This document shows positions 1-6,844 of a stretch of DNA of 11,626 nucleotides, piece after piece. Origin of the DNA: an uncultured Bacteroidota bacterium (GTDB lineage: Bacteria; Bacteroidota; Bacteroidia; Chitinophagales; Chitinophagaceae); NCBI GenBank assembly GCA_903912435.1, contig CAIWHI010000900.1:1-11626 (forward strand), read 5' to 3'. The number at the start of each line of letters is the position of its first letter. Position 1 is the stretch's first letter. A program made the translations under genes and the position numbers. Under the pieces are notes generated by a model. That model ran no database searches, had not been told where the DNA came from, and saw nothing but the letters and a program-made list of their open reading frames with translations.

Positions 1-1579
1 GTGGGCCCATGAATTTATTTACATCCACTCTATCAGCATTGAAATGGAAAGAACCATTTAAGGCTTCATTATGCAAGTAATAGCCTAGGAAATTATTAAT
101 GCTGCCATCTCCATTGAAATTTGTTCCAAGGTATTCACCCTTCATATTAGACACTGTAACATTTTTAGGATTAAAGGTCATTACCATGCTAGTTAGCTTT
201 ACCCCATCTGGATAGTCTTTTGAAGCATAGGCAATGTCGCTCATACTAATAGTACCTGAAGCATCAATCTTTTCAAACTCCTTTTTCTGGGCAGCTAGCA
301 TTGAGCCCTTCACCTTCATATCAGCATTTATAATACCTGCTACCTTAGTACCTGCTTCAAACTTCACGAATTTTGACATCTGCGAGAGGTCTATATGTCC
401 CTTTGCACCAGCATCAATATACTGTTGCGTAGTTGGTTCTTTCAGCAACATATAGAAATCGAATGGGTCGCCACCAAATACAATATGGCATTTCTCCAGG
501 TTCACGATTGTGTGGTCAATTACACCATCTGGGTTATCTACAGCCAACTTAACCTGTATATCAGATACTTTTTGTGGCAATGCCGGGTACTGGAACGAAC
601 CATCATTAATAGCAAGGTTGACACCAAATGCAGGCATTTGCTTCATATTGTAAGTTCCCTTTACAAAACCACTTAAAGCCAATTTACCAGTAGTTTTTAT
701 GTCATTGAAATTATTGGCATAGATACCTGGCACCAAAGAAAGTATATCCTTAAAGTCATTAGATGGAGTGTTGTAGGTAATGTCCATAACCATATTATTG
801 GTGTCGGGCATTTGTACAAAACCCTTTGTAGATAATTTAAGCCCGTTCAACTGGATTTTATCCGTATTGAAGGAATACTTATTGGTCTTATTGTCAATTT
901 GGAGGTCAAGGTTAATGGCAGTTTTCACCTGGTTCAGGTAAGGTACATTTCCCATGCTGAAGGTAAAAGCATCAATAGTAGTTTTTGTAGCTAATGTGAA
1001 AGCATCACTTGTGAAATTGCCTGAACCACTATGGTTAATATTATCAATGACAACATGCATTTTGCCTTGTTGGTCATTATATTCAATATAACCATCTTCA
1101 ACTGCATACTTATCTAGTTTCAACGCAAATGGGGCCGCAGGGGTGGTAGCGGCGGGAGTTGGTGGCGCAGGTTTGGTAATGTTCCAGTTGGCAGCGCCAT
1201 CGGTATGAACAATAGCGTGTATTCTTGGTGTGTTTAGTCCGATATTGGTGATATCATAAGTGCCACTTATGGCCTTCATGAGGTCGAGTGTGATATCAAT
1301 GCTTTTTGCTGCAAGTAGGGTGTCATTTTTGAATGCATCCTTACCTACTATACTCAGGTTGATAATACTTACTGACAAATGAGGGAAACTATGAAAAAGG
1401 GAAATATCCACGTCTTTGAAATCGGTGGTGGCAACAAGTTGCTCATTCATCTGGGTTTTCACTATTGCCATTATTTTATCTTTAAAGAATATAGGCACTA
1501 TCACCGCTGTAGCCAAAAACAGCAGAATTAGAATACCTATAGCAATAAAAAAACGTTTAACCAGTTTTCCGAATTTCAT
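1..1579 (-). CDS. AsmA-like family protein, C-terminally truncated by the window edge
   Basis: Reading the minus strand from the ATG at 1579-1577 gives 526 codons with no stop up to position 2, so the gene continues beyond the window. The protein starts with a basic stretch and one membrane helix (about residues 10-31), followed by a long beta-rich region. Motifs familiar from Bacteroidota AsmA-like proteins are visible: DISLFHSFPHLSVSI near residues 58-72, a DG-x-x-NW segment near 128-132, and SNDFKDILSLVPG in the middle. A Pro/Ala/Thr-rich linker lies at about residues 137-150. AsmA/TamB/YhdP relatives are inner-membrane-anchored periplasmic proteins linked to outer-membrane assembly or lipid transport; the exact role here is an inference. 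The gene is divergent from the lipoprotein gene at 1766. A TACTTTTG -7 element about 21 bases upstream supports this start. Confidence 0.85.
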   Translation of the reverse strand, partial: MKFGKLVKRFFIAIGILILLFLATAVIVPIFFKDKIMAIVKTQMNEQLVATTDFKDVDISLFHSFPHLSVSIINLSIVGKDAFKNDTLLAAKSIDITLDLMKAISGTYDITNIGLNTPRIHAIVHTDGAANWNITKPAPPTPAATTPAAPFALKLDKYAVEDGYIEYNDQQGKMHVVIDNINHSGSGNFTSDAFTLATKTTIDAFTFSMGNVPYLNQVKTAINLDLQIDNKTNKYSFNTDKIQLNGLKLSTKGFVQMPDTNNMVMDITYNTPSNDFKDILSLVPGIYANNFNDIKTTGKLALSGFVKGTYNMKQMPAFGVNLAINDGSFQYPALPQKVSDIQVKLAVDNPDGVIDHTIVNLEKCHIVFGGDPFDFYMLLKEPTTQQYIDAGAKGHIDLSQMSKFVKFEAGTKVAGIINADMKVKGSMLAAQKKEFEKIDASGTISMSDIAYASKDYPDGVKLTSMVMTFNPKNVTVSNMKGEYLGTNFNGDGSINNFLGYYLHNEALNGSFHFNADRVDVNKFMGP

Positions 1580-1600
1580 AATTACCTAAATTTAGTGGTG

Positions 1601-1608
1601 CAAAAGTA
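1601..1608 (-). promoter_or_regulatory. Candidate -7 promoter element of the AsmA-like gene
   Basis: On the minus strand the sequence TACTTTTG fits the Bacteroidota sigma-70 -7 consensus TAnnTTTG exactly. It lies about 21 bases before the ATG at 1579. No TTG is present at the ideal -33 distance, so only the -7 half is supported. Confidence 0.4.
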
Positions 1609-1765
1609 CACCTACAAAAGCAATAATTAGGGATTAACTATTATGGGTTTTTAAACTTTTGCAAATCATTTGGGTCTCAACGATATGTTATATTCCTACC
1701 CGGCTTGTTTATTTTAATAATTGCTCTTGATATTTATTTAGTTTTATCCTGGAATATTCAAATTG

Positions 1766-2689
1766 ATGGTAAATAGAATTGTAAATACGCTTATCCCGAT
1801 AATCTTAATTTCTGCTTTGGTTTCTTGCAGCAGTACAAAAAAAACAACCACTAAACGCCTACCCGGATACTGGCAAAACCAGCCCATAACAGTGGATGGC
1901 TATAATAATGATTGGCCATCACCCTACCCCAACTATGATGAGAAGGCTATGATAGGTTATAATGTTACCAATGACAAGGATAACCTTTATATTACGATGG
2001 AAACTGGTGACCTTGCAACCCAATTGAAGATACTCACGCAAGGATTAACAGTATGGGTTGATAAAGGTGGCGGTGAAGATGAGGTTATGGCAATTAACTA
2101 CCCCTTACCATCAAATGACAAGAACCTGGCGGTAGTGCCTCAAAACCATGGTCCAAATAGCAGGACTAACCTGGATAAAATGAGGGTAGAATTAGAAGAA
2201 CGAGCAAAAAGTGCGCTGCTGAAAGCCAATGAATATTCTTTACAAGGGTTTAGGGCATGCAATCTTCAATATCCCTTATTAGCGATAGATACTTGCGGTG
2301 TAGTAGTAAGAATGGCTATTGATTCGGATAATGAATTGGTATGGGAAGCGAAAATCCCATTTAAGTCTTTCTATGGAAGGAACCAGATTGAACGTAGGGA
2401 CAAGGGGAAACCAATAAGTATAGGATTTGAGTTAACTGCAATTGATAGACCCAAAGGGCAAAACACTGGTAGCCAGGGAAACAGAAATTCACCAAGGGTT
2501 ACTGGTTTCAGCCCAAGTATTGGCATTGGTGGTATAGGAGGGATGAGTATGGGCATGTCGCCCGGAAGAAACAGATTGGGCAATAGTAATAATAGTATCC
2601 AAGATCCTGCGGCTAATATAATGGAGCCCGCTTATAAAAGCTCAAAAACCTGGAAGAAATGTGGATTGGCGTTTCCTAATCAGCTATAA
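1766..2689 (+). CDS. Lipoprotein with CBM9-like (DOMON-type) domain and Gly/Met-rich tail
   Basis: The ATG at 1766 was chosen over the TTG just before it. It gives 307 residues that begin with a lipoprotein signal ending in the lipobox L-V-S-C (Cys at residue 21). The segment ITVDGYNNDWPSPYP (about residues 42-56) followed by beta strands such as DNLYITMETGD is the usual opening of a carbohydrate-binding family 9-like domain. The strand region ELVWEAKIPFKSFYG (about 193-207) fits the end of such a domain. A Gly/Ile/Met/Ser-rich low-complexity stretch follows at about 250-270, before a final MEPAYKSSKTWKKCGLAF motif. It is likely anchored in the outer or inner membrane facing the periplasm. 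The ligand is unknown: the CBM9 fold does not prove sugar binding. The next gene is also a lipoprotein on the same strand, but it appears to have its own promoter. Confidence 0.75.
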   Translation: MVNRIVNTLIPIILISALVSCSSTKKTTTKRLPGYWQNQPITVDGYNNDWPSPYPNYDEKAMIGYNVTNDKDNLYITMETGDLATQLKILTQGLTVWVDKGGGEDEVMAINYPLPSNDKNLAVVPQNHGPNSRTNLDKMRVELEERAKSALLKANEYSLQGFRACNLQYPLLAIDTCGVVVRMAIDSDNELVWEAKIPFKSFYGRNQIERRDKGKPISIGFELTAIDRPKGQNTGSQGNRNSPRVTGFSPSIGIGGIGGMSMGMSPGRNRLGNSNNSIQDPAANIMEPAYKSSKTWKKCGLAFPNQL

Positions 2690-2769
2690 GGATTAAACTT
2701 TATCAATGCTCAATTATTTGATTACCTGATATAATAGCAATTCCCCTTCACCTCAAAAAGCTATTCAAT

Positions 2770-2800
2770 TTGCTTGATTGTATTTTTCAACTTAATTTCA
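2770..2800 (+). promoter_or_regulatory. Candidate promoter of the TPR lipoprotein gene
   Basis: A TTG at 2770-2772 and a TAATTTCA element at 2793-2800 are separated by 20 bases, the usual spacing for Bacteroidota -33/-7 promoters. The -7 element departs from TAnnTTTG at its last two positions. Transcription would start near 2805-2808, which supports translation from the ATG at 2818 rather than the TTG at 2770. The same TTAATTTC(A/G)CAAAA string occurs in front of the hydrolase gene at 8122. Confidence 0.4.
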
Positions 2801-2814
2801 CAAAATACAATCAA
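2774..2814. repeat. Perfect 13-bp inverted repeat around the -7 element, candidate operator
   Basis: The left arm TTGATTGTATTTT (2774-2786) and the right arm AAAATACAATCAA (2802-2814) are exact reverse complements separated by 15 bases. The right arm ends three bases before the ATG at 2818. With the proposed promoter, the left arm lies between the -33 and -7 elements and the right arm overlaps the start of transcription. That layout suits a DNA operator better than an RNA hairpin, because the left arm would not be transcribed. Confidence 0.55.
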
Positions 2815-2817
2815 TAT

Positions 2818-3693
2818 ATGAAGCCAATTAACCTCATAATTATATTTATTGCATGTTTATCATTAATCAATAGCTGCAAACCTTCAGTATCCGTAAGTGA
2901 AGAACATTACCTGAAAGGTAATGAACTGGTATTGAGCAATGATCTGGATAATGCCCGGAAAGAATATGAATTGGCCATTAAAGCAGATTCAAATAACTGG
3001 AAAGCTTGTTACCAGTTGGCTGGGGTATTTGAATTGCAGGGCGACTTTAAAGACTCGTATTTCTATTTTACTAAGTCGGTTACTATTAATCCTAAATTCA
3101 CACTTGGTTATTTTAATAGGGCTAACCTTGAGGAAATTCTGGGAGAAACCAGGGGAAGTGATAAGGATATGAAATCTGTAATGGAGAATAAGCCCTTCTT
3201 CATGGCCCAGTTATCGCAGGGAAGAAAGCAAATGAGCATAGGCAATATCAAGGATGCCATTAGCTACTTTGACGAGGCAATAAAATCCAGGCCTGATTTG
3301 TACATTACTTATAGCATGAGGGGGTCGTGTAAATATAGAATGGGTGATTTTGCTGGTGCAATTAAGGATTTTGATAATGAAGTTCAATTAAGCCCCGGCA
3401 GCGTAATGGGCCTGGTTAACAGAAGTGTAGCCTTTAGTGAGATGAAAGATTTAAAATCTGCTATGAATGATATAAACGCAGCCATACAAATAGATCCAAC
3501 GCAGGCCCAGGCATATATTTATAAGGGTGTTTATTGTTTGAAATCTAACCTACCTGATAGTGCCTGTATCAATTTTAATGTGGCCAAAAAACTAAACCAT
3601 CCACAAGCAGATAATTACATTAAGCAATATTGTGGTGGTCAAAAAACAAATACTTCGCCAGTAGCTAAGGCACAAAATACTGTATCAAAATAA
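2818..3693 (+). CDS. TPR-repeat lipoprotein
   Basis: Starting at the ATG at 2818 gives 291 residues with a clean lipoprotein signal (MKPINLIIIFIACLSLINSC, Cys at residue 20). An upstream TTG at 2770 would bury the signal behind 16 extra residues and lies in the promoter, so it was rejected. The mature part is a series of about six tetratricopeptide repeats. Typical repeat cores are visible, such as A-x-x-Y-E-L-A-I-K-A near the start, AISYFDEAIKSRPDLY, AIKDFDNEVQLSP and AMNDINAAIQIDPTQAQAY. The protein ends in ADNYIKQYC followed by a short Asn/Thr-rich tail, a common ending for Bacteroidota TPR proteins. TPRs are protein-protein interaction scaffolds; the partner is not evident. The acyltransferase frame follows within 30 bases, so the two may be co-transcribed. 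Confidence 0.8.
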   Translation: MKPINLIIIFIACLSLINSCKPSVSVSEEHYLKGNELVLSNDLDNARKEYELAIKADSNNWKACYQLAGVFELQGDFKDSYFYFTKSVTINPKFTLGYFNRANLEEILGETRGSDKDMKSVMENKPFFMAQLSQGRKQMSIGNIKDAISYFDEAIKSRPDLYITYSMRGSCKYRMGDFAGAIKDFDNEVQLSPGSVMGLVNRSVAFSEMKDLKSAMNDINAAIQIDPTQAQAYIYKGVYCLKSNLPDSACINFNVAKKLNHPQADNYIKQYCGGQKTNTSPVAKAQNTVSK

Positions 3694-3705
3694 TAAAACA
3701 GATTG

Positions 3706-3712
3706 AAAGGAG
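3706..3712 (+). promoter_or_regulatory. Shine-Dalgarno-like AAAGGAG ahead of the acyltransferase frame
   Basis: AAAGGAG is a strong Shine-Dalgarno match, unusual in this phylum. A start codon would be expected about 5-9 bases later. In the acyltransferase frame the codons at 3717-3725 are ACT, TAA and AAA, so the site where initiation should occur has no start codon. Confidence 0.4.
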
Positions 3713-3791
3713 TTTTACTTAAAAATTATACACCATTAAACAAAAACGCATTCCGGGTCTTGATGTAGTAAGGGCTATAGCGATATTATCG

Positions 3792-4889
3792 GTGGTATTA
3801 GCCCACTCAACTGCCTTTTTATGGCCTTTGGCATCGATACCTACTATTGGTGTTTACATTTCAGATTTCCTGATTTTTATTCATCCATTTGGTATCTATG
3901 GTGTTGAACTATTTTTTGTTCTAAGTGGCTATCTTATAGGAGGTATTCTTATTAAGACTTATCTGGACAGCCCCAACTTTGGTTTTAGGGAATTGAAAAA
4001 CTTCTGGATACGAAGATGGTTTAGAACGCTACCAAATTATTGGTTTGTGCTTTGCTGCACTATTCTGCTATATAAAGGAATGCATTTGGAGCAGTCGGGC
4101 AAAGCAAAATTGTTCTATTTTATTTTCCTTCAAAACCTTTGGTATCCACACCTGCTTTCCTTCTTTGGTGAAGCATGGAGTCTGTCTGTTGAGGAATGGT
4201 TTTACATCACCCTACCTTTGGTTTTGTTTGTAAGTTCTAAACTGGCACATCCAACCTATAAGCAAAAATTCATGCTTAAGGTGTTTATTGGGTATTTACT
4301 CACCTTCTTATTGATTAGATTTATCAACGCCTTTCACCCCCTAAATGGTCCTGAACAAGATGCCGGAATTAGAAAAGTAGTACTCTTCAGACTCGATGCT
4401 GTGATGTATGGAGTATTAGTAGCTTACTTACAGCAATTTCATAGTTCATTGCTTTACAAGATTAAAAATCAATTACTTATACTCTCCATACTTTGTTTTA
4501 TGTGGTTGCATTACCTAATCAATAATCAATCAATTAAAATCGAAACGGCTACGGTACCAGTGCTTCAATTTGCAAGTAATGCATTTCTATATTTGTTTCT
4601 GCCGCTCGTATTTTCATTGAGTTTACCCTATGCGGCGAATACCCTTAGCGTAAATAATAGAATATGGGGAAAGGCAGTGACGCATATTAGCAAAATCAGC
4701 TACTCAATTTATCTATGCAACTATACATTATTGTATATACCCTTCTTTTATACTTTAAAGGAAACCAACAACTACATTATAGGTGGATACTATCTTATCT
4801 ATTGGATTGTTTTGATAACAATATCTACAATTTTGTACCACTACATTGAATTACCTGCCATGAAAATCAGAGATAGATTTTGGAAATAG
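3792..4889 (+). CDS. Membrane acyltransferase, acyltransferase-3 (OafA/YrhL-like) family; 5' end unclear
   Basis: GTG at 3792 is the first ordinary start codon in this frame, giving 365 residues. The family N-terminus clearly begins further upstream: the in-frame stretch from 3723 reads KLYTIKQKRIPGLD and then VVRAIAILSVVLAHS, the usual first helix with its conserved Arg and His. Other family signatures are ELFFVLSGYLIGGIL (about residues 39-53), RRWFRTLP (74-81) and the hallmark EAWSLSVEEWFYITLPL (127-143), with about ten hydrophobic segments overall. These integral membrane enzymes O-acylate sugars of lipopolysaccharide, exopolysaccharide or antibiotics; the substrate here is unknown. Starting at 3723 would add 23 residues, to 388, a normal family length. 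No ATG, GTG or TTG exists between the in-frame TAA at 3720 and 3792. The gene may therefore use a rare start (ATT at 3735), carry a start-codon mutation, or contain a one-base deletion. Confidence 0.8.
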   Translation: MVLAHSTAFLWPLASIPTIGVYISDFLIFIHPFGIYGVELFFVLSGYLIGGILIKTYLDSPNFGFRELKNFWIRRWFRTLPNYWFVLCCTILLYKGMHLEQSGKAKLFYFIFLQNLWYPHLLSFFGEAWSLSVEEWFYITLPLVLFVSSKLAHPTYKQKFMLKVFIGYLLTFLLIRFINAFHPLNGPEQDAGIRKVVLFRLDAVMYGVLVAYLQQFHSSLLYKIKNQLLILSILCFMWLHYLINNQSIKIETATVPVLQFASNAFLYLFLPLVFSLSLPYAANTLSVNNRIWGKAVTHISKISYSIYLCNYTLLYIPFFYTLKETNNYIIGGYYLIYWIVLITISTILYHYIELPAMKIRDRFWK

Positions 4890-4905
4890 CCATTGGAATA
4901 TGAAA

Positions 4906-5844
4906 TCATAAAGAGATGATTTCCTCAATTGTCAACCCGGTCGTCTCACATATAAGGTCTGGGGATACCCCCTTCAATTTCAATGCACGAGCCACTTTTG
5001 CTACCCCTTCTTCAATTCCTTTTTCTTTACCGATTTCAATACCCTCTACTCTTCCTATTTCAATACCTTTTTCTAAACCTTTTTCTAAACCCTTTTCAAA
5101 ATTCTCTCTTGACGCTTTGCCAACTGCACTATTCATTACATTTACCAAATCCCAATAATTCTTAAGACTTTGGTTGTAATTGTATTTTTCCTCTGGTGTA
5201 TATTTTGCAAATTCGGCTTTTTCAAAGGCTGATAAAAACACCACCTCATTCTTGAATATAACGGGGATGTCTTGAAATTCCTTTAGGTGTTTTATGAAAT
5301 ATAACCATTTATCTAACCTTGTATCCAATTCAGATTCAGATTTACTAAAATTGGGCATTTCAAGGTAGATATAAGTAAGCTTGTCGTAAAAAGTAGAACC
5401 ATCTGGATACCTCAACTTAATCTCATGCTTTATTTGATGTCGGTCAACTTCATCCTTATAATCGCTAAAGGTAAAATCTAGTATACCTATACAATATACA
5501 GCCGTGAGATTAAAATTCCAATCCTTGCCTTGTTTAGCCTGCTCAGCTATGGGGAAGGTGGAATAAAATATGGTGCGTTCCCTAAAAAAGTCCTGCTTCG
5601 CTTTTTGAAGCTCTACAATGAATTTCTCACCATTCTCACCCTCACAATAAATATCAAATACGGCCTTTCTCTCGTCAGATAAAGCTCCTAACTGTTCTGA
5701 GTTTTTGAAGGATAAATTCTTAATCTGGGCATTTTGGGGCAATAAGGAATTGAGAAAGTCAATCAATGAGGGCTTACTTGCTTCCTCACCGAACAACTTC
5801 TTAAAACCAAAATCAGTAAAAGGATTTACATACCTTGCTTCCAT
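4906..5844 (-). CDS. Rpn family recombination-promoting nuclease / PD-(D/E)XK nuclease family putative transposase
   Basis: The 312-residue protein opens with RYVNPFTDFGFKKLFG, the typical start of this family. The nuclease core shows Asp64 (in AVFDIYC) and Glu78-x-Gln80 (in FIVELQ), matching a PD-(D/E)XK D...ExQ active site. The family is annotated as PDDEXK_2 or Rpn; relatives are DNA endonucleases that promote recombination in E. coli, and some act in phage defence. Residues 250-281 form a tetrapeptide-periodic Glu/Lys/Gly repeat (EKGLEKGLEKGIEIG and onward). The tail (LKLKGVSPDLICETTGLTIEEI) resembles a small helix-turn-helix-like segment. The gene is convergent with the acyltransferase, only 16 bases away. 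It stands alone, without terminal inverted repeats, so there is no sign that it is an insertion sequence. A TATTTTTG promoter element precedes it. Confidence 0.85.
   Translation of the reverse strand: MEARYVNPFTDFGFKKLFGEEASKPSLIDFLNSLLPQNAQIKNLSFKNSEQLGALSDERKAVFDIYCEGENGEKFIVELQKAKQDFFRERTIFYSTFPIAEQAKQGKDWNFNLTAVYCIGILDFTFSDYKDEVDRHQIKHEIKLRYPDGSTFYDKLTYIYLEMPNFSKSESELDTRLDKWLYFIKHLKEFQDIPVIFKNEVVFLSAFEKAEFAKYTPEEKYNYNQSLKNYWDLVNVMNSAVGKASRENFEKGLEKGLEKGIEIGRVEGIEIGKEKGIEEGVAKVARALKLKGVSPDLICETTGLTIEEIISL
5067..5090. repeat. Tandem 12-base repeat inside the Rpn gene
   Basis: Two exact copies of CTTTTTCTAAAC lie back to back (5067-5078 and 5079-5090), with a degenerate third unit at about 5091-5099. 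On the coding strand they encode EKGL units. The unit length is a multiple of three, so gain or loss of copies would change protein length without breaking the frame. Confidence 0.7.
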
Positions 5845-5860
5845 ATGCCTTAGTTCAGGA

Positions 5861-5868
5861 CAAAAATA
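5861..5868 (-). promoter_or_regulatory. Candidate -7 promoter element of the Rpn gene
   Basis: The minus strand reads TATTTTTG, an exact TAnnTTTG match, 16 bases before the ATG at 5844. A TTG at 5894-5892 lies 23 bases upstream of it, a little longer than the usual -33 spacing. The element lies in the 85-base gap between rnhB and this gene. Confidence 0.5.
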
Positions 5869-5929
5869 CTAAATACAATCCAAGAAAGAGCCAAGCGTAC
5901 AGTTCATAATAAATTAATTCCCATTCTAA

Positions 5930-6520
5930 CTATTGCACATATTCCTTGCAAATACCAAATGTCTTGCGATGATAGGGAGAAATGCCAAATTCTTTTATTT
6001 TGCCTCTATGCTGGGCTGTTCCATAGCCCTTATTTTTATTCCAACAGTATTGGGGATATTCTTCGTGAATTTTGAGCATAAACTCATCCCTATGGGTTTT
6101 GGCAAGAATGCTTGCAGCGGCTATACTTGCATATAGTGCATCACCACCTATCACACATTTATGTACCAATCCAAAATAGGCAGGAAAAAGGTGACCATCA
6201 ATCAATAAAAGATCGGGTGACAATTTCAATTGGCCTATGGCAACATGCATCGCCTTAAATGAAGCTTTGAGAATGTTGATTTCATCTATCTCCACCCAAT
6301 CTACCATGGCCACAGCCCAGGTGAGTGCTTCATTTTCAATTATAGGTCGCAGAATTTCTCTGTTTTCTTCCGTCACCTGCTTACTATCGTTCAACAATGG
6401 GTGGTAAAAACCAGGAGGCAATATTACAGATGCTGCAAAAACAGGTCCTGCAAGGCATCCCCTACCTGCTTCATCGCAGCCTGCTTCTAATATACCTTCC
6501 TTAAAATACGGCTGTAACAT
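5930..6520 (-). CDS. rnhB: Ribonuclease HII
   Basis: Ribonuclease HII cuts the RNA strand of RNA-DNA hybrids and removes misincorporated ribonucleotides in the cytoplasm. The ATG at 6520 gives 196 residues, close to the 198 of the E. coli enzyme. With this start the four acidic catalytic residues fall at Asp16 and Glu17 (in CDEAGRGCLAGPV), Asp108 (in LLIDGH) and Asp127 (in GGDALYASIAAASILAK), nearly identical to E. coli numbering. The SIAAASILAKTHRD motif and the C-terminal NKGYGTAQHRGKIKEFGISPYHR are also typical. A frame extension to 6628 adds 36 residues unlike any RNase HII and was rejected. An ATG at 6526, two codons upstream, is also possible. The next gene on the same strand, rpn, begins 85 bases downstream and has its own promoter-like element. 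Confidence 0.95.
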   Translation of the reverse strand: MLQPYFKEGILEAGCDEAGRGCLAGPVFAASVILPPGFYHPLLNDSKQVTEENREILRPIIENEALTWAVAMVDWVEIDEINILKASFKAMHVAIGQLKLSPDLLLIDGHLFPAYFGLVHKCVIGGDALYASIAAASILAKTHRDEFMLKIHEEYPQYCWNKNKGYGTAQHRGKIKEFGISPYHRKTFGICKEYVQ

Positions 6521-6669
6521 CCCCATTTTTTGATAACAAGTACAAAGTAACACAAAAAGAACAATTGACTGTCTGTACGAGATATAGCTAAAGAAAGATA
6601 ATCTATGATACTGAGCCATGACGTTCAATTGTCGAATAGTTTTCCTAAAGTATTTTAGTTTACAAACGC

Positions 6670-6834
6670 TTAAAATTCAACTCTTTCACAAAAATTGAGC
6701 ACTTGATGAACGATAATTCTACCGGTTTCTAGTTCCTTATAGAATGATTCACAAAAATTACATAATTCCTTCTTTTGGCAGCCTATCCTTGGCACATTGG
6801 TGAAATTCAGGTAAGTTTGATAATAGTTCATCAT
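6670..6834 (-). CDS. Candidate small cysteine-rich protein (54 aa), unrecognised
   Basis: The minus strand encodes 54 residues from the ATG at 6834-6832 (or the next codon, also ATG) to the TAA at 6672-6670. The product begins MMNYYQTYLNFTNVPRIGCQ and contains four cysteines: Cys19, Cys25 and Cys28, which make a C-x5-C-x2-C cluster, and Cys49. The rest is amphipathic (ESFYKELETGRIIVHQVLNF). The composition looks protein-like rather than random, and there is no hydrophobic segment or signal peptide. I do not recognise the family. Against it being real: its start codon is only 10 bases from that of the divergent permease gene, it covers the permease promoter, and no promoter for it is visible. 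A metal-binding or redox role is only a guess from the cysteines. Confidence 0.4.
   Translation of the reverse strand: MMNYYQTYLNFTNVPRIGCQKKELCNFCESFYKELETGRIIVHQVLNFCERVEF
6789..6819 (+). promoter_or_regulatory. Promoter of the AI-2E/PerM-family permease gene
   Basis: TTG at 6789-6791 and TAAGTTTG at 6812-6819 are separated by exactly 20 bases, a full match to the Bacteroidota -33/-7 consensus. The ATG follows 25 bases after the -7 element. This is the clearest promoter in the window. Confidence 0.6.
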
Positions 6835-6844
6835 TGCTATAAAT

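Larger units (their letters stand above)
6521..6844. other. Region between rnhB and the permease gene
   Basis: The 324 bases between the two start codons hold an in-frame but unlikely N-terminal extension of rnhB (6521-6628), about 40 AT-rich bases with nothing recognisable (6629-6669), the minus-strand 54-residue ORF (6670-6834) and the plus-strand promoter of the permease (6789-6819). A weak TTACTTTG element (6543-6550, minus) may serve rnhB but has no matching -33 TTG. Confidence 0.6.

Noticed and set aside
234..676. Two overlapping plus-strand open frames of 73 and 93 codons
   Set aside because: They lie opposite the AsmA-like gene, whose minus-strand frame is continuous and carries family motifs.
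1654..1661. AACTTTTG as a -7 element for the CBM9-like lipoprotein gene
   Set aside because: It has a mismatch at the important first base, no TTG at -33, and lies more than 100 bases from the start codon.
4906..5844. The Rpn/transposase-like gene as part of an insertion sequence
   Set aside because: No terminal inverted repeats or target-site duplications were seen around it; Rpn-type genes are usually single genes despite the transposase label.
6521..6628. N-terminal extension of ribonuclease HII
   Set aside because: The extra 36 residues do not resemble the family, and the start at 6520 reproduces E. coli active-site numbering almost exactly.
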